Below are positions 1 through 7,984 of a stretch of 64,000 nucleotides of DNA, piece by piece; positions within the stretch are counted from its first letter, which is position 1; each line of letters opens with the position of its first letter. A program made the translations under genes and the position numbers. The stretch comes from Flammeovirgaceae bacterium UBA6059. Its GTDB lineage: Bacteria > Bacteroidota > Bacteroidia > Cytophagales > Cyclobacteriaceae. The notes beneath the pieces were generated by a model. The model was not told the origin of the DNA. It made no database searches and saw nothing but the letters and a program-made list of their open reading frames with translations. The stretch lies in assembly GCA_002435755.1 (NCBI GenBank), contig DIYH01000014.1:1-64000 (forward strand). The letters are read 5' to 3'.

Positions 1-474
1 GCGGCTGTTAAGAATGGTTTCACGGGAACCGAGGCACAATGGTTAGCTTCTCTGGAAGGGGCGGATGGAACTAATGGGACTGATGGAGAATCTGCGTTTC
101 AAGCGGCCGTTAATAATGGTTTCATAGGAACCGAAGCCCAATGGTTGGCTTCTCTAGAAGGGGTGGATGGAACTAATGGGACTGACGGAGAATCTGCCTA
201 TCAAGTGGCCGTTAACAATGGTTTTACAGGAACCGAAGCCCAATGGTTGGCTTCTCTAGAAGGGGTGGATGGAACTCATGGGACTGATGGAGAATCTGCT
301 TACCAAGTGGCCGTTAACAATGGTTTCACCGGAACTGAAACAGAATGGTTGGCTTCACTTGAAGGATCTGACGGAGCAACTGGGTTGATTGGAGAATCTG
401 CTTATCAAGTGGCCGTTAATAATGGCTTTACAGGAACTGAAACAGAATGGTTAGCATCATTGATAGGAAATCAA
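1..474 (+). repeat. 102-bp in-frame tandem repeats
   Basis: Units begin at 1, 103, 205, 307 and 409, each 102 bp (34 codons). They are nearly identical at DNA level apart from scattered third-base changes and a few coding changes (for example VDGTNGTD against SDGATGLI in the fourth unit). The array runs off the left window edge, so the copy number is unknown. Such close DNA identity suggests recent duplication and possible length variation between strains. Confidence 0.9.
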
Positions 475-1014
475 GGAATTCAAGGTGATGCCCCAATGCA
501 TGAATGGAATGGGACTAATTTAAGATTTCAAAATTCAGATGGAACTTGGGGTGTTTACTCTGATTTGCAAGGAGCACCTGGAATGGTTGGAAGTTCACCT
601 GGACATGAGTGGAATGGTACAAATCTTCGTTTTCAAAATGCGAACGGTAGTTGGGGTTCTTATGTTAACTTAAGAGGTAATGCACCGGATCATCAGTGGA
701 ATGGAACTAGTATTCGTTTTCAAAACGCTGACGGCAGTTGGGGACCTTATAGCAACTTACAGGGTGCACCTGGACCACCAACAAACTCTGTAGCCGTCTG
801 CGCTCAAAATGTGAACCAATCTTCTAAGTGTAGCGATTTTTGTAACGGCTCTGTAGTAGTTTCAACCAAGCCTGTCAGATGGTTACGTACAAGAAGAGAT
901 GGAATCTGGCGTACCACTTGCGGAACTTGTAATGTCACTTCAGATACAGGTAGTTGTAGCCAGAGTTCTTGTTCAGATGATGGTTATGTAATCTGTTGTG
1001 TTTGTGCCAATTAA
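1..1014 (+). CDS. Collagen-like repeat protein with Cys-rich C-terminus (5' partial)
   Basis: The reading frame is open from base 1, so the start lies outside the window. The visible part has five copies of a 34-residue repeat built on GESAYQVAVNNGFTGTEAQW followed by Gly-rich GxxGxxG collagen-like triplets. Three WNGTxxRFQNxxGxWGxY repeats follow, and then a C-terminal domain of about 75 residues with ten cysteines (TCGTC, ICCVC). The first repeat type is common in phage tail and bacterial surface proteins with collagen-like spacers. I infer a secreted or surface fibre whose tail is disulfide-bonded. The next gene starts 4 bases downstream and encodes a thioredoxin-fold protein, which fits a need for disulfide handling. 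The function is unknown; a phage-like adhesin is the main alternative. Confidence 0.85.
   Translation, partial: AAVKNGFTGTEAQWLASLEGADGTNGTDGESAFQAAVNNGFIGTEAQWLASLEGVDGTNGTDGESAYQVAVNNGFTGTEAQWLASLEGVDGTHGTDGESAYQVAVNNGFTGTETEWLASLEGSDGATGLIGESAYQVAVNNGFTGTETEWLASLIGNQGIQGDAPMHEWNGTNLRFQNSDGTWGVYSDLQGAPGMVGSSPGHEWNGTNLRFQNANGSWGSYVNLRGNAPDHQWNGTSIRFQNADGSWGPYSNLQGAPGPPTNSVAVCAQNVNQSSKCSDFCNGSVVVSTKPVRWLRTRRDGIWRTTCGTCNVTSDTGSCSQSSCSDDGYVICCVCAN
499..774 (+). repeat. Three WNGT-RFQN-GxWGxY repeats
   Basis: Imperfect in-frame repeats begin at the His codons at 499, 604 and 691. Each encodes H(E/Q)WNGTxxRFQNxxGxWGxYxxL(Q/R)G, linked by short Gly/Pro segments. They are more diverged than the upstream 102-bp repeats and probably form small beta modules between the collagen-like stalk and the Cys-rich tail. 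Confidence 0.8.
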
Positions 1015-1018
1015 GTAT

Positions 1019-2098
1019 ATGAGAAAACAACTTCTACTATTTTGCTTTTTATTCTGCTCGCTGAAAGCGTATAGCCAACAAGACCTTACCTCTCCGCAAT
1101 ATGAACTAAAAATCAGATCGGAAGAGTATCCCGTTTTTAGTCAAGCCGTTTTCAATGGTATTTATAGATATAATAGTGAAACCGCATATAAAACTAAAGT
1201 CTCTAGAAATGAAGATGGTTCTTTGATTTGTGAAATATCCATTGAGAATAAAGGAACCGTAAATACCATAAAGTACTTTCTTTCAGAGTATGTTATGAAT
1301 TTGATTCCAGCTGGACAGTCAGGAAATATAGGAAACGACATCCGTTGGAAAATATCAGTGGCCAAATCTATAAGCAACAAGTTGGATCAGTCGTTAATAG
1401 ATCCTATTAGAGCGACAATTACCTTGAATGGATATATTCAAACTGATGGTGAGGATTTCTATTTAACTTCTCCTACAAGAGGCAACCTGCTTTTGACTGA
1501 TTTTGACGATTTAGATATAACTAATTATATAGATCAGGAAGTTACCTTAATGGGATGGATCAATGAGGATCAATCTATATCAATTAATGAGATATATCTA
1601 ATTGACGACAATACTCTAGAAGTCTATATTATGTCACTCTGCCCTTATGGGTTGAATTCGGTTTCTTCAATTTTTAGTCATCTAGACTATACCGGGAATC
1701 AGGATGTCAGCTTGGAGGTAAAGTACATATTCGATCTTAAAGATGGGCAATACGCAAGTCTGCACGGAGAACAAGAAATCATAGAGAACTTGGTTCAAAT
1801 GATTATCCGAGACCAATACAAAAGCTTTTATGCAGAGTATATGATTCTGCGTTCAAATGAGTTGAGATCAGATTGGAACATTTTAGCCAAGAAATGCGGA
1901 TTATCAGAAAAACAGATAAAGAGTATTACGAAAATGATCAATGATGATCGTGATTTCTTAATCAATGCTGAGTACGATAACAATCGCAAGTTTGATGCCA
2001 GTCCTTCCTTTGTATGGAAAGGAGAGGAAGTTTTGTTCCTTCAGCATATACAAGACTTTAGCGATTTACAATTTAAACAAGACGGCTCTTGTCAGTAG
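1019..2098 (+). CDS. Secreted thioredoxin-fold (DsbA/GILT-like) protein
   Basis: I take the ATG at 1019 as start because it gives a clean signal peptide (MRKQLLLFCFLFCSLKAYSQ) right after the upstream stop. The first ~200 residues are unassigned. The C-terminal half has a strand then 'IMSLCPYG', followed by LKDGQYASLHGEQEIIEN, a helical segment with KKCG, and 'DASPSFVWKGEE'. This order matches the thioredoxin-like family with an MSxCPYG active site and an SPT/SPS cis-Pro loop. Only the first active-site Cys is present (CPYG, not CPYC), so I infer an isomerase or mixed-disulfide chaperone rather than a dithiol oxidase. It lies 4 bases after the Cys-rich collagen-like gene, a likely co-translated client. 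Confidence 0.7.
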   Translation: MRKQLLLFCFLFCSLKAYSQQDLTSPQYELKIRSEEYPVFSQAVFNGIYRYNSETAYKTKVSRNEDGSLICEISIENKGTVNTIKYFLSEYVMNLIPAGQSGNIGNDIRWKISVAKSISNKLDQSLIDPIRATITLNGYIQTDGEDFYLTSPTRGNLLLTDFDDLDITNYIDQEVTLMGWINEDQSISINEIYLIDDNTLEVYIMSLCPYGLNSVSSIFSHLDYTGNQDVSLEVKYIFDLKDGQYASLHGEQEIIENLVQMIIRDQYKSFYAEYMILRSNELRSDWNILAKKCGLSEKQIKSITKMINDDRDFLINAEYDNNRKFDASPSFVWKGEEVLFLQHIQDFSDLQFKQDGSCQ

Positions 2099-2316
2099 GC
2101 TACAGCAAAAGCTCATCGCCTTTTATGCGGTAACAGACGGCTATTCCTTGACAATCCGACTAATTCCGATTTTTATGTCAATTACTTTGGCACTCTTACC
2201 ACTGGTTGTTAAATACTACAGCAAGATTTATCTAATATGTGTATCCTATTTATGATGAATCCTTATGAATTGTTTGAGCATCGTCGATATTAACGTTTTG
2301 CCGTTAACAATCAGTC

Positions 2317-3132
2317 TTACTCTATTTCTTCTAATTTGAAATTACGCTTCACGCTTTCAAGATTGATCTGTTTTCTGTTGGTGAGGTCAGGAAAAAAATC
2401 AATACCAGTCAAATCTTCTATGTCATCTACTGTTTTGACATAGTCAAAGAAATCTTCTGATTCTGGGTGTTGTGGCATTAAAAAAGCAACAGCCTTAACA
2501 GTACCTCTGTAGCCACGTTTATAGGCAAAGATCTTGTAGCTATGAGAAGGGACAACAACACCATCACCAATTTTATCTAAATCTTCAATAAAAGCTGGGC
2601 CAGTAATCACAAATAGATCATTGATTTCTTTTCCATCTGTATCATCTTGAGATAGTTTCTCTCTTGCATGTTCTTCAAGTTCCCTCCAGATGCCTCCGTT
2701 TAAGTCTCCGTGTTGTGGTATGATATTCGACATTAGATAGGTCTCAAGCAAAGCTCCCTGACCATATTGTGCTTGAATTGCAGCATCAGGTGCCATGTGG
2801 CCACGCTGATAGCCGGACCTCACATAATCATCATGCGAAACTCTAGCCGAGGTCCTATTATCAATGCGAAAGGAGGGAGGTCGTTCCCATTTGGTCAAAG
2901 ACTCATCCTCAGCATTCTGATAACTTCCTTTTGTATTACCCAGTCGATAGCAAACCCAAAGTGGATTCTTCTTTTCATTTGAGTAGCCAATCACAAATGC
3001 CTCATTATAAAGGATCTTTACATCATCGATCTCTGGGAGGCCTCCATAAGTAAATAACGGTGCTCGATGAGCCTGACTCAATACCACGCTACTCAAGAGC
3101 ATAATTGAGGTTAATGCTACAGCTTTTTTCAT
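2317..3132 (-). CDS. Secreted DNA/RNA non-specific endonuclease (NUC1 family)
   Basis: 271 residues with an N-terminal signal peptide (MKKAVALTSIMLLSSVVLSQA). The beta-beta-alpha-metal signature is clear: YQRGHMAP with the catalytic His at about residue 112 (Gln replaces the usual Asp of DRGH), then SNIIPQHGDLNGGIW with the metal-binding Asn at about 145, then ELE. The length fits the bacterial periplasmic or secreted nucleases of this family, which degrade extracellular DNA and RNA. It converges with the thioredoxin-fold gene; the 218-bp gap between them contains only a weak hairpin at 2290-2307. A role in nutrient scavenging or eDNA turnover is inferred. Confidence 0.9.
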   Translation of the reverse strand: MKKAVALTSIMLLSSVVLSQAHRAPLFTYGGLPEIDDVKILYNEAFVIGYSNEKKNPLWVCYRLGNTKGSYQNAEDESLTKWERPPSFRIDNRTSARVSHDDYVRSGYQRGHMAPDAAIQAQYGQGALLETYLMSNIIPQHGDLNGGIWRELEEHAREKLSQDDTDGKEINDLFVITGPAFIEDLDKIGDGVVVPSHSYKIFAYKRGYRGTVKAVAFLMPQHPESEDFFDYVKTVDDIEDLTGIDFFPDLTNRKQINLESVKRNFKLEEIE

Positions 3133-3288
3133 TGCAAAGGTTTTTGGTTTATTGAGAATTAGATAGGACTTGAATTAATCCGTTGATTAACGTGAGTATA
3201 AGTTATGAAACGATATGTAAAAATATCATTATGATGTAGAAAGAGTTTTTTGACCTTAAAAAATTCTCTTATTGTCTTAAGTGATTGT

Positions 3289-3546
3289 TTAAAGCTTTTT
3301 TTTTGGATTAGTCCTTCGAAGGTCATATTCGCGTTGCAGATTAAGCCAAAATTCTGCGGTAGTGCCAAAGAAGAGAGAAAGCCTAATGGCCGTGTCTGCG
3401 CTAATAGATCGCTTCTCGTTAACGATCTGGCTAATTCTGGTCTGTTGCACGCCAATGGCTTTGGCAAGCTTATAGGCGGTTAAATCCATCGGTTTTAGAA
3501 AATCCTCTAGCAAGATTTCTCCGGGGTGTATGTTCTTTTTTAGCAT
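3289..3546 (-). CDS. higA: HigA-family XRE antitoxin
   Basis: 85 residues. It begins MLKKNIHPGEILLEDFLKPM, the typical HigA opening, and has a helix-turn-helix (YKLAKAIGVQQTRISQIVNEKR) and the hallmark tail GTTAEFWLNLQREYDLRR. HigA normally neutralises a HigB mRNA interferase encoded directly upstream and represses the shared promoter. Here the start codon overlaps the stop of a seven-codon HigB-like remnant, and no complete toxin gene exists upstream, so this is an orphan antitoxin. Confidence 0.9.
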   Translation of the reverse strand: MLKKNIHPGEILLEDFLKPMDLTAYKLAKAIGVQQTRISQIVNEKRSISADTAIRLSLFFGTTAEFWLNLQREYDLRRTNPKKKL

Positions 3547-3569
3547 CAGTGATAATCGGTAATATCAAC
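3546..3569 (-). pseudogene. Possible 3' remnant of higB toxin
   Basis: On the minus strand the codons just before higA read V-D-I-T-D-Y-H-stop, with the TGA overlapping the higA ATG by one base. HigB toxins typically end in '(V/I)x(I/Y)xDYH' and overlap higA this way. Upstream in this frame there is a TAG and no further HigB similarity. The loss of homology coincides with the TGGCAC-type sequence proposed as the left end of the mobile element. Seven codons is short, so chance cannot be excluded. Confidence 0.4.
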
Positions 3570-3574
3570 CTAAC

Positions 3575-3808
3575 TGGCACTACTAGTATGTCTTTTAATA
3601 ATAATCCTATATCGACATCGAAATGTAGCATTTCATATTTTGAAAATACTAAAACTACTACTTTGTTTTTAAAGCTCACGGACAAACACTGTTAGCCAAA
3701 AAAGCGAGAGAATTGAGCAACAAGCAATGAGAAACGTAATTAGACAACCTCCGAAGTGCCTTCGAGCAGAAATTTGTCTTTAAATCAAATATTGGCTAAT
3801 TTATTTAT
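3575..3808. other. Left-end non-coding region of the mobile element
   Basis: This AT-rich stretch lies between the higB remnant and the transposase. The candidate terminal repeat is at 3575-3585. No convincing gene was seen: the minus-strand frame here overlaps higA and resembles nothing. It probably carries transposase-binding sites and the transposase promoter, but I did not find clear repeats matching the right end. Confidence 0.35.
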
Positions 3809-5824
3809 TTGACAATTACCGTGACAGGAGGTCATTCACCATATTACTTTACTTCAAATAAGAAGCTTTTCGTTCGTAAAGATGCTTTCGTTGCTGTTTT
3901 AGCAAGTACGCTAGGCAACAACAAAAGAAGGGCTAGGAATCTCACTCTAATTCAAAAAGTCCCAGTAACATCGTTTAAAGAAGGTGAATTTTTATTGTGG
4001 CAAGATGTCCCACAATCTATCATTCAGTCTTTGAAATTGAGTGAGGTGAATATATTACGAGCACTCAAAGTCTATGACTTAGAACTTCAAAATAAGAAAG
4101 TTTCAAAGCGAGATTTGATATACACGATAATCTCCAACTCTATAGAAGAAAATTGGATTCAGTATCTGCCTAGGTATTCTGAGTATCAATCTGATAGATC
4201 GATATCTTACTCGCGATTACATGCTCTCCTCAATGAGTACTTAACCCTCCCTTATTCTATTAAAGACATATACACCGCGTCGAAATCCCTCTTTTGTGAG
4301 CAAGAAAACTGGAATTACAACTATTTAACCGAAAAACTCAAAAGAATCAGGACAGGTGAATCATCTATCGAGAATGAGCTAAAACCAAAAAAGGGTAAGG
4401 TGAGGAATCTAAAATTCACACGTGAATTGAAGGATAAAGCCGAGGCGGAATACGAGAAAGAATTTTCTAGTTATGATGATATCCTAATCGAGGTCAACTT
4501 ATCAGCAAGGAAACTAGGTCTAAGAGAAATTACTAAGAGCACGCTAAAGTCACATTTAAAACTTAAAGAGGTACAAAATAGGCTCAGGCTTAAAAGGAAC
4601 GGTGATCAATGGTATAAGGCCAATATTGAAGCACCCATTCATTTAAATAAGCCTGAACTTAAAGATGAACTTTATGAAGCAGACGGATCGCGCATTCAAA
4701 TCCCATATTATAATCGAGAACTTAACGAAGTTGATTTTTTATCTGTATTTGTGATACTGGATGTAGCTACAGGGAATGTAGTGGGATATAGCTGTGATCA
4801 GTATGAAAATCATGAAATGGTATTAATGGCATTTGAAAGACTTCTCGTTATTAATGGCCGAATGCCAAGGTGTATAACGACTGATAAGGCTAGACATTAC
4901 AAAGCTAAAAGATTTAAAGATTTTAAGTCAGAAAGTAAGCGTATGGGCGTTACGTGGAGAGAGACCAGCAACCCAAGTGGTAAGCCGTATGTTGAGTCTT
5001 TCTTTAGACTTTTTGGACAGAAGATAAGCAAGTCATCTCCTGGATATTATGGCTTGGGTATAACTTGTATGAACCCTGATTCAAGATCTGAAAAAAGAAG
5101 AATAGCAAAGATTCTAAAAATGAAAAGTACGCTATTCTCAAGAGAAGAATTGATAATACATGTGGACAGTTTGATTGAATATTATAGGACTACACCACGC
5201 GGAGATAGTTTAATTTCTCCTGCCGAATTGTACAAACTACAGAAAAAGAGTGGTGGAATAGCCACTAGTGATTTGGATCTCATCAAGCTGACCTGGAAGT
5301 CGAAAATAGTAACAGTTTCAAAATCTGAAATTACGATAAAGAGAAGTCGTAAGTTTTATTATTTCCAGCTTAGTCATGAGAATGGATTAGCTTATTCAAG
5401 ATCAAAAATCAAAGTATATTTTAAAGACAACTTAGAAGAAGTTTACTGCTTTGATGAAAAAGGAAATTTTGTTGAACAAGTCAAGGCATTTAAGAGAATT
5501 AATCCATCTCCCGCCATTTCCTGTGAAAACGATAAAAAAATACTTAACAAGCTTTTAGCTGAACGAATTAAGAGAAAGAACAACACAATAAATGATAGCA
5601 TTAATAGAAAGAAACGTATCAAAGAGAACGAATCCAAAATAATTCCAATTGATCTGCGTAAAACAGTTACCAACAATAAATCCGAAGAATATGAGGTACA
5701 CAAGGAGTTTACCCGTCAGTTGCTAGACCCAAAGAATGGCAAGAGAGTTTCCATCAGGTCGATTGAAAGTACCTTAGAACTCAATATTGACACAAGCAGG
5801 TTGTACAAAAAAATCGACCCTTGA
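3809..5824 (+). CDS. TniA/TnsB/MuA-type DDE transposase
   Basis: 671 residues. The rve-type catalytic core is visible: D292 in EADGSR, D359 in ITTDKARHYKAKR and E396 in GKPYVESFFRLFG, with D-67-D and D-37-E spacing. A Mu C-terminal beta-barrel-like part follows (WKSKIVTVSKSEITIKRSRKFYYF). The N-terminal 200 residues look like helix-turn-helix DNA-binding modules. It would cut and join transposon ends with the ATPase encoded next. The start is uncertain: TTG at 3809 is the longest option and GTG at 3821 is the next in frame. Its stop overlaps the next gene's TTG start (TTGA), so the two are translationally coupled. A TnsB of a Tn7-like element is the alternative label, but no TnsA, TnsD or TnsE is seen. 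Confidence 0.9.
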   Translation: MTITVTGGHSPYYFTSNKKLFVRKDAFVAVLASTLGNNKRRARNLTLIQKVPVTSFKEGEFLLWQDVPQSIIQSLKLSEVNILRALKVYDLELQNKKVSKRDLIYTIISNSIEENWIQYLPRYSEYQSDRSISYSRLHALLNEYLTLPYSIKDIYTASKSLFCEQENWNYNYLTEKLKRIRTGESSIENELKPKKGKVRNLKFTRELKDKAEAEYEKEFSSYDDILIEVNLSARKLGLREITKSTLKSHLKLKEVQNRLRLKRNGDQWYKANIEAPIHLNKPELKDELYEADGSRIQIPYYNRELNEVDFLSVFVILDVATGNVVGYSCDQYENHEMVLMAFERLLVINGRMPRCITTDKARHYKAKRFKDFKSESKRMGVTWRETSNPSGKPYVESFFRLFGQKISKSSPGYYGLGITCMNPDSRSEKRRIAKILKMKSTLFSREELIIHVDSLIEYYRTTPRGDSLISPAELYKLQKKSGGIATSDLDLIKLTWKSKIVTVSKSEITIKRSRKFYYFQLSHENGLAYSRSKIKVYFKDNLEEVYCFDEKGNFVEQVKAFKRINPSPAISCENDKKILNKLLAERIKRKNNTINDSINRKKRIKENESKIIPIDLRKTVTNNKSEEYEVHKEFTRQLLDPKNGKRVSIRSIESTLELNIDTSRLYKKIDP

Positions 5825-6516
5825 AAAAGTTCACTTTTCAACATATAATTACTCCAAATTACTTGAAGCTTGAAGCAGCTGTCAAGGAAGCAATGGAGCA
5901 TAGGTTGTTTCTCCTAGTTTTTGGGAATTCGGGGTTCGGCAAGTCTTTTACATATTCAGATCTGGCAAGAAAGAGTAATAATAATATAGTTCATCTTGAG
6001 ATTGAAAGAACAGATCGACCTGTAGAACTTTACAATAAAGTGATTGCTACATTTCCAAACTACAGTAGCTACAAAAGTACATCCATCAGATGGACGATTG
6101 AAAAAGCAGCCGATTTGTACAATCAAAGACAACATCCCTCTGTTTTAATTATAGATGAGGCAAATCAGTTTAAGCCGAACATGCTAAGTTTTATAAGGCA
6201 ATTTCGCGATAAGACTCAGTATTCAACTGGTTTGATAATTTCAGGCCCGGAAGAATTTCATGACGAACTTCTTGAATGGAAAGACGCTCGCGTTAAAGGC
6301 ATCAATGAATTTTGGACGAGAAAAGATGATATTGTTATTATTGATGAGCCAGACAGAGACGATTTAAGGAATGTTTGCCTTGCTAATGAGATTACAGATG
6401 CTGAGACAATCAATGACTTAATCGATAAATCAGAAATGAATTTCAGAGGCCTTAGAAAACAGATTGAGAAGTACTACAGGAAGTTGGGTTATAATATTAT
6501 CCATGAGGCAGCATAG
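5821..6516 (+). CDS. TniB/MuB/TnsC-type AAA+ transposition ATPase
   Basis: 231 residues. Walker A is GNSGFGKS (35-42) and Walker B is VLIIDEAN (D112-E113). The sensor region LIISGPEEF follows, and a C-terminal helical tail ends FRGLRKQIEKYYRKLGY. ATPases of this group bind target DNA, recruit the transposase and confer target immunity. Translation starts at a TTG that overlaps the transposase stop. It converges with the minus-strand gene that ends 8 bases downstream, so the transposition operon is only these two genes. Confidence 0.9.
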   Translation: MKKFTFQHIITPNYLKLEAAVKEAMEHRLFLLVFGNSGFGKSFTYSDLARKSNNNIVHLEIERTDRPVELYNKVIATFPNYSSYKSTSIRWTIEKAADLYNQRQHPSVLIIDEANQFKPNMLSFIRQFRDKTQYSTGLIISGPEEFHDELLEWKDARVKGINEFWTRKDDIVIIDEPDRDDLRNVCLANEITDAETINDLIDKSEMNFRGLRKQIEKYYRKLGYNIIHEAA

Positions 6517-6524
6517 TCCATCTA

Positions 6525-7394
6525 TCACCTGAGATAAGGAATTAGATTGAGCTTCATTAGCAGTTCTAAGCGGCTTTTGCATCGAAACAATCGAATTAAA
6601 AAAAGGGAAGTAGAAAATGAAGTGCCTGATTTCCAGTATTGTAATCGACCAAAATCTTTAAGGAATTCTCCTTCAGTAATCCAAGAATAACCAAAATACA
6701 CAGAAAGAGTATTGATGTACCGTTTCAGGAACAACTCTATGCTTGACTTAGAACAGACCTTCAATACCTCTTTAAATATTTTTGTATCGCTGCCTTGACA
6801 GTTAAATTTGGAATATTCGACTAGCCTGTCAGAATAGGCCACGATAGTGCCACCTACAGTTTGATATCCCTTGTTTATTTGACTAGATGAAAGTAATAGG
6901 CAATTTTTTAAAGGTATACCGTTGACAAATAGACAATAGATTAAGAGGGTAACCTCTGACAAGAATTGGTCTTTATAATCATTGTTCAGTTTATCAAGCC
7001 CGTAGAAAAAGTCTCCGAAGTCCTTCAAACGAATAGGGGTGTCCAGGGTATGCACATCGTATAGAGTATTTACTAGAACGTTCTTTAATTTGTGCACATC
7101 CAATACTTTTTTTGCGTTAATTCTTGCTGAAGAGTCGTCTTCGATCAAACTAAAGCCCCATTGACTGAATAGGTCTTTATAGAACGCTGTCCAAAACTCA
7201 ACCTTGTCGGACTCTACTGTATCTAGGATGTTAATATCGACTCTGTACTCACCGATCCATTCATTAAACGTTTGATTATTCACTAACCATGCAGGTTCTT
7301 TACCAAACTTCTCAGATCCAACATATCTAATCGACTGATCTATCGGGTGAGAATAGAAGTATATATCGACCCATTTATGATGAGGTTTTGTCAT
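6525..7394 (-). CDS. Unknown protein, eroded GIY-YIG-like N-terminus (copy 1)
   Basis: 289 residues. The N-terminal ~100 residues follow a GIY-YIG layout: 'VDIYFYSHP' then 'SIRYVGS' then 'ILDTVESDKVEFWTAFYKDLFSQWGFSLIEDD', which parallels 'IYxLxDP...RYVGKT...E..WI......G..LxN'. The Tyr-Val-Gly and a candidate Glu remain, but the catalytic Arg and the terminal Asn do not appear. The remaining ~190 residues are unrecognised and helix-rich. It shares 'I(L/I)DTV...FYxDLFxxWGF' with the protein at 17187-18311, so the two are probably paralogous. It follows an RHH gene by 11 bases, probably as an operon. I infer a DNA-binding accessory or regulatory role; enzyme activity is doubtful. Confidence 0.6.
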   Translation of the reverse strand: MTKPHHKWVDIYFYSHPIDQSIRYVGSEKFGKEPAWLVNNQTFNEWIGEYRVDINILDTVESDKVEFWTAFYKDLFSQWGFSLIEDDSSARINAKKVLDVHKLKNVLVNTLYDVHTLDTPIRLKDFGDFFYGLDKLNNDYKDQFLSEVTLLIYCLFVNGIPLKNCLLLSSSQINKGYQTVGGTIVAYSDRLVEYSKFNCQGSDTKIFKEVLKVCSKSSIELFLKRYINTLSVYFGYSWITEGEFLKDFGRLQYWKSGTSFSTSLFLIRLFRCKSRLELLMKLNLIPYLR

Positions 7395-7405
7395 GTTTGA
7401 TCCGC

Positions 7406-7621
7406 CTATTCCTTAAGTTTTCTGATCATATCATTTTTAATTTCATAGTCATTCTCATCCTTCCAAGCGCTCAAAATATTCGTGATTATTGTCGACATAT
7501 TCACGTTGTAATGTGCCGCCACTTTCTTGTAGTAGCTGTGAAGATTATCTTCAATATTGATGGTTCGGTTTCTTCCTTTTGGCCGCTTTTCACTTTCAAT
7601 TAAAAATCTATCTAAACTCAT
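7406..7621 (-). CDS. Ribbon-helix-helix DNA-binding protein
   Basis: 71 residues. 'GRNRTINIEDNLHSYYKKVAAHYNVNMSTIITNILSAWKDEN' fits the beta-alpha-alpha pattern of ribbon-helix-helix proteins, with the strand RTINI and two helices, as in ParD/MobC-type regulators. It lies 11 bases upstream of the eroded GIY-YIG-like gene and is divergent from the controller-like XRE gene at 7722, with a palindromic operator between them. It probably represses its own operon or acts as an accessory protein of the element. Confidence 0.7.
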   Translation of the reverse strand: MSLDRFLIESEKRPKGRNRTINIEDNLHSYYKKVAAHYNVNMSTIITNILSAWKDENDYEIKNDMIRKLKE

Positions 7622-7670
7622 TAGCCGCGATTCCTTTATTGAGCAAAATCTAAGCTATTTATTTTACACT

Positions 7671-7696
7671 TAGACTATAGTCTATGGACTTAAGTT
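7671..7696. promoter_or_regulatory. C-box-like operator of controller protein
   Basis: Two half-sites, GACTATAGTC (7673-7682) and GACTTAAGTT (7687-7696), are separated by TATG. The first lies in a perfect 14-bp palindrome (7671-7684). Controller (C) proteins of restriction-modification systems bind paired GACT-N3-AGTC-type boxes with a 4-bp TATG/GTGG-like spacer upstream of their own gene, and this site fits that layout. It is 26 bp upstream of the XRE gene at 7722 and 50 bp from the divergent RHH gene, so it may control both. Confidence 0.65.
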
Positions 7697-7721
7697 TTGC
7701 CTCAGGATAGCTTGTCCAGCA

Positions 7722-7943
7722 ATGGATGAACTTCCTATAGCGATCAGGTTTGGAAATCAACTTCGAAGTGTCAGGAGATTAAAAGGTATGTCACAAGAAA
7801 GGTTGGCTTTAAATTCAGGATATCATCCAACTTACATTTCTCATTTAGAAACTGGCAAAAAAAACCCAACCCTTGAGACAATAATCAAGTTATCCGATTC
7901 TTTGGATTGTAGTTTAACGACTCTGTTGAAACCATTTATCTGA
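7722..7943 (+). CDS. Small XRE regulator resembling restriction-modification C proteins
   Basis: 73 residues, almost entirely one helix-turn-helix domain: FGNQLRSVRRLKGMSQERLA, then SGYHPTYISHLETGKKNPTL, then a C-terminal helix (LSDSLDCSLTTLL). The length, the 'SG(Y/L)HxTYISxLExGKxNPxLxTI' core and the upstream C-box match controller proteins that time methylase and nuclease expression (family knowledge). It would autoregulate from 7671-7696 and delay expression of the nuclease genes downstream. A generic phage-type XRE repressor is the alternative. Confidence 0.75.
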   Translation: MDELPIAIRFGNQLRSVRRLKGMSQERLALNSGYHPTYISHLETGKKNPTLETIIKLSDSLDCSLTTLLKPFI

Positions 7944-7984
7944 AGAAATGAATGTAAAATAGTTTAGATAGGTTTAACGCGTTT

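Noticed and set aside
1..474. CRISPR-like regular repeats
   Set aside because: The 102-bp units are contiguous, in frame and encode protein repeats; there are no spacers.
1965..2255. 96-codon frame after the thioredoxin-fold gene
   Set aside because: Its first half is an alternative frame of the real gene and the rest shows no recognisable domain.
3159..3467. Minus-strand frame overlapping higA
   Set aside because: It lies in another frame of higA and its downstream region; composition is not protein-like and no family is seen.
3470..3685. Possible complete HigB toxin frame upstream of higA
   Set aside because: The translation has no HigB motifs and runs through higA in another frame; only the seven-codon remnant in a different frame looks HigB-like.
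3575..3808. attC-like integron recombination sites at the element ends
   Set aside because: GTTAGCC-type fragments are present, but I could not assemble a paired attC structure and no integrase gene is nearby.
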